Assembly: GCA_023634235.1 (NCBI GenBank)
Contig: JAMKCF010000004.1
Coordinates: 24,126,527 to 24,190,526 of the forward strand
Origin: Pisaster brevispinus
Taxonomy: Eukaryota; Echinodermata; Asteroidea; Forcipulatida; Asteriidae
Direction: 5' to 3'
Length of the DNA stretch: 64,000 nucleotides
Shown in pieces: positions 61,401 through 64,000 of this stretch. Numbering within the stretch: the first letter of the stretch is position 1; each line of letters opens with the position of its first letter. The notes under the pieces were generated by a model. That model searched no databases. It had not been told where the DNA came from and was given only the letters and a program-made list of their open reading frames with translations. Position numbers and translations under genes: made by a program.

Positions 61401-64000
61401 CCACCTCCTGGTCATTTCCGCTATGAAGCTTGCCCTCCGGGTCGCTAAAAATTTGTTTTTCGGATGCAGGGATATCCAAGGCAGACTCAGGTACAAATTT
61501 TGTCTCTCTAGCATTTCTAGTTCATGAGTTATTCCCAACCTTAGCTGAGAAATTATTCCGGACCTTTTTGTGCCGGTTTTTTTGACTGGCGATGACGTAG
61601 GCATGTAATACAGTGGAGTTTCGGGCAGCCCTACTTCTAGGAGGCTGGCCTCGCCTACAAAATCCTGATCTTAACGAAACTCACGGTAAGAGAGCCCTTG
61701 AGACGGGCTTTCCAATGGTGTAAAACTTGTGAAGATTCAGTATTATTCTTAGGCTGATTTGACCGTCCTTACTTTGTCTTTGTTTCTTTGACAGCTCTGT
61801 GTACAAAAATCCCATTGGGTATGCTTTTGAGGAGCGTTCTGAGTAGCCCCACCTCCTGGTCATTTCCGATATGAAGCTTGCCCTCCGGGTCGCTAAAAGT
61901 TTGATTATCGAATGCAGAGATATCCAAGGCAGACTCGGGTTCAAATTTTGTCTCTCTAGCATTTCTAGTTCATGAGTTATTCCCAACCTTAGCTGAGAAA
62001 TTATTACGGACCTTTTTGTGCCGGCTTTTTCTGACTGGCGATGACGTAGGCATGTAATACAGTGGAGTTTCGGGCAGCCCTACTTCTAGGAGGCTGGCCT
62101 CGCCTACAAAATCTTGATCTTAACGAAACTCACGGTAGAGAGAGCCCTTGAGACGGGCTTTCCAATGGTGTTAAACTTGTGAAGATTCAGTATTATTCTG
62201 AGGCTGATTTGACCGTCCTTACTTTGTCTTTGTTTCTTTGACAGCTCTGTGTACAAAAATCCCATTGGGGATGCTTTTGAGGAGCGTTCTGAGTAGCCCC
62301 ACCTCCTGGTCATTTCCGCTATGAAGCTTGCCCTCCGGGTCGCTAAAAATTTGTTTTTCGGATGCAGGGATATCCAAGGCAGACTCAGGTACAAATTTTG
62401 TCTCTCTAGCATTTCTAGTTCATGAGTTATTCCCAACCTTAGCTGAGAAATTATTCCGGACCTTTTTGTGCCGGTTTTTTTGACTGGCGATGACGTAGGC
62501 ATGTAATACAGTGGAGTTTCGGGCAGCCCTACTTCTAGGAGGCTGGCCTCGCCTACAAAATCCTGATCTTAACGGAACTCACGGTAAGAGAGCCCTTGAG
62601 ACGGGCTTTCCAATGGTGTAAAACTTGTGAAGATTCAGTATTATTCTGAGGCTGATTTGACCGTCCTTACTTTGTCTTTGTTTCTTTGACAGCTCTGTGT
62701 ACAAAAATCCCATTGGGTATGCTTTTGAGGAGCGTTCTGAGTAGCCCCACCTCCTGGTCATTTCCGATATGAAGCTTGCCCTCCGGGTCGCTAAAAGTTT
62801 GATTATCGAATGCAGAGATATCCAAGGCAGACTCGGGTTCAAATTTTGTCTCTCTAGCATTTCTAGTTCATGAGTTATTCCCAACCTTAGCTGAGAAATT
62901 ATTACGGACCTTTTTGTGCCGGCTTTTTCTGACTGGCGATGACGTAGGCATGTAATACAGTGGAGTTTCGGGCAGCCCTACTTCCAGGAGGCTGGCCTCG
63001 CCTTCAAAATCTTGATCTTAACGAAACTCACGGTAGAGAGAGCCCTTGAGACGGGCTTTCCAATGGTATAAAACTTGTGAAGATTCAGTATTATTCTGAG
63101 GCTGATTTGACCGTCCTTACTTTGTCTTTGTTTCTTTGACAGCTCTGTGTACAAAAATCCCATTGGGGATGTTTTTGAGGAGCGTTCTGAGTAGCCCCAC
63201 CTCCTGGTCATTTCCTTCTATGAAGCTTGCCCTCCGGGTCGCTAAAAGTTTGATTTTCGGATGCAGGGATATCCAAGGCAGACTCGGGTACAAATTTTGT
63301 CTCTCTAGCATTTCTAGTTCATTAGTTATTCCCAACCTTAGCTGAGAAATTATTCCGGACCTTTTTGTGCCGGCTTTTTCTGACTGGCGATGACGTAGGC
63401 ATGTAATACAGTGGAGTGTCGGGCAGCCCTACTTCCAGGAGGCTGGCCTCGCCTACAAAATCTTGATCTTAACGAAACTCACGGTAGAGAGAGCCCTTGA
63501 GACGGGCTTTCCAATGGTGTAAAACTTGTGAAGATTCAGTATTATTCTGAGGCTGATTTGACCGTCCTTACTTTGTCTTTGTTTCTTTGACAGCTCTGTG
63601 TACAAAAACCCCATTGGGGATACTTTTGAGGAGCGTTCTGAGTAGCCCCACCTCCTGGTCATTTCCGCTATGAAGCTTGCCCTCCGGGTCGCTAAAAGTT
63701 TAATTTTCGGATGCAGGGATATCCAAGGCAGACTCGGGTACAAATTTTGTCTGTCTAGCATTTCTAGTTCATGAGTTATTCCCAACCTTAGCTGAGAAAT
63801 TATTCCGGACCTTTTTGTGCCGGCTTTTTCTGACTGGCGATGACGTAGGCATGTAATACAGTGGAGTTTCGGGCAGCCCTACTTCTAGGAGGCTGGCCTC
63901 GCCTACAAAATCGTGATCTTAACGAAACTCACGGTAGAGAGAGCCCTTGAGACGGGCTTTCCAATGGTGTTAAACTTGTGAAGATTCAGTATTATTCTGA
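58500..64000 (+). repeat. Right-hand satellite subfamily
   Basis: About 12 units with their own shared variants: CTCTGTGTAC instead of CTCTGTGCAC, CCATTGGGGATG, GCCCCACC instead of a long C run, CGGATGCAGG, TTAGCTGAGAAATTATT, ATGTAATACAG and CTGAGGCTGATTTG. Spacing is 447 bp for three intervals, then 448-451. The CTCTGTGTAC variant agrees with the diverged left-edge units, so it is probably the ancestral state. The block continues past the window end. Confidence 0.92.
61206..62884 (+). repeat. Two-unit (898-bp) higher-order duplication
   Basis: Two consecutive units at about 61.2-62.1 kb recur at about 62.1-63.0 kb with offset 898 bp, sharing CGGTTTTTTTGACTGG, ACGGTAAGAGAGCCC and GATTATCGAATGCAGAG. 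Confidence 0.85.

Larger units (their letters stand above)
27480..64000 (+). repeat. Exon-derived satellite array, about 450-bp units
   Basis: About 80 head-to-tail units by hand count, most 447-454 bp apart measured at the acceptor-like AG. Every homogenised unit has the same order: GATTTGACC, CTTAC, pyrimidine tract, acceptor-like AG, about 145 bp exon-like block with an internal C run, GTACAAA donor-like site, then TGTGCCGGCTTTTTCT, GATGACGTAG, CCTCGCCTACAAAAT and AACTTGTGAA. The left edge is diverged, the interior is homogeneous, and the right edge is cut by the window. Unit phase is written here in the orientation of the exon-like block (plus). No unit encodes a complete protein. Confidence 0.97.

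Noticed and set aside
29081..63785. Recurrent minus-strand ORFs of 60-132 codons (MLSLEITHELEML... and MGITHELEML... types) in almost every satellite unit
   Set aside because: They recur only because the units are near-identical. They run antisense across the splice-like sites, change length with the C run, and resemble no family.
27480..64000. CRISPR array
   Set aside because: Units are about 450 bp with no short repeat/unique spacer pattern, in a eukaryotic context.
29020..64000. Mutually exclusive exon cassette (Dscam-like diversity array)
   Set aside because: Exon-like blocks are homogenised, not diversified, and carry stops in the ancestral frame; no flanking constant exons were found.
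29020..64000. Hammerhead ribozyme in the satellite (AACGAAACTC in each unit; CCTGATCTTAACGAAAC in right-hand units)
   Set aside because: The CGAAAC half is present but the required CTGANGA core is not; CTGATCT does not fit.
29020..64000. CRE-like TGACGTAG and a p53-like AGGCATGTCA in each unit
   Set aside because: Short, imperfect motifs expected by chance; repetition reflects unit duplication only.

Overview
This is metazoan nuclear DNA, most likely from a marine invertebrate deuterostome such as an echinoderm; that is an inference. The evidence is a non-LTR retrotransposon of the CR1/L2 group, two-exon rhodopsin-class GPCR genes with GT-AG introns, foldback and short interspersed repeats, homopolymer and microsatellite tracts, and a very long tandem array. 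There are no operons, Shine-Dalgarno sites or bacterial genes.

Layout. (1) 332-3953: a LINE with one uninterrupted 1098-codon ORF (endonuclease plus reverse transcriptase), a 3' UTR and an (ATT)n tail. (2) 4-13 kb: gene-poor sequence with a foldback element (6577-7011), a badly frameshifted L1/Tx1-like LINE relic (about 8740-10374), copies of a roughly 170-190 bp interspersed repeat, a 126-bp tandem duplication and a 72-bp perfect palindrome. (3) 13.2-14.6 kb, minus strand: GPCR gene A, two exons, 366 aa. (4) 16-19 kb: a 722-bp direct repeat present twice, 2255 bp apart. (5) 22.9-24.9 kb, minus strand: GPCR gene B, a paralog of A with the same phase-1 intron. (6) 25.5-27.2 kb: a partial copy of gene B (exon 1 plus most of the intron) with a nonsense codon and no exon 2, bounded by 107-108 bp direct repeats. 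(7) 27.5-64.0 kb: a satellite array of about 450-bp units, roughly 80 by hand count, running off the right edge of the window.

The array is the most unusual object here. Each unit looks like an amplified exon with its flanking intron: a branch-point-like CTTAC, a pyrimidine tract, an AG acceptor, about 145 bp of exon-like sequence and a CAG|GTACAA donor-like site. Diverged units at the left edge still show the probable ancestor. At 28288-28430 the exon reads without a stop and contains LTEDAFRTLSECPRLQ, a pattern like the cysteine-containing leucine-rich repeats of F-box/LRR proteins. The homogenised units have lost that frame. The array therefore looks like a satellite born from a gene fragment. 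It holds at least two monomer classes in the main block, a separate right-hand subfamily from about 58.5 kb, nested multi-monomer duplications and chimeric monomers.

Genes A and B are tandem paralogs encoding putative seven-helix peptide-type receptors; ligands cannot be read from the sequence. No RNA gene, CRISPR array or prokaryote-type system is present.
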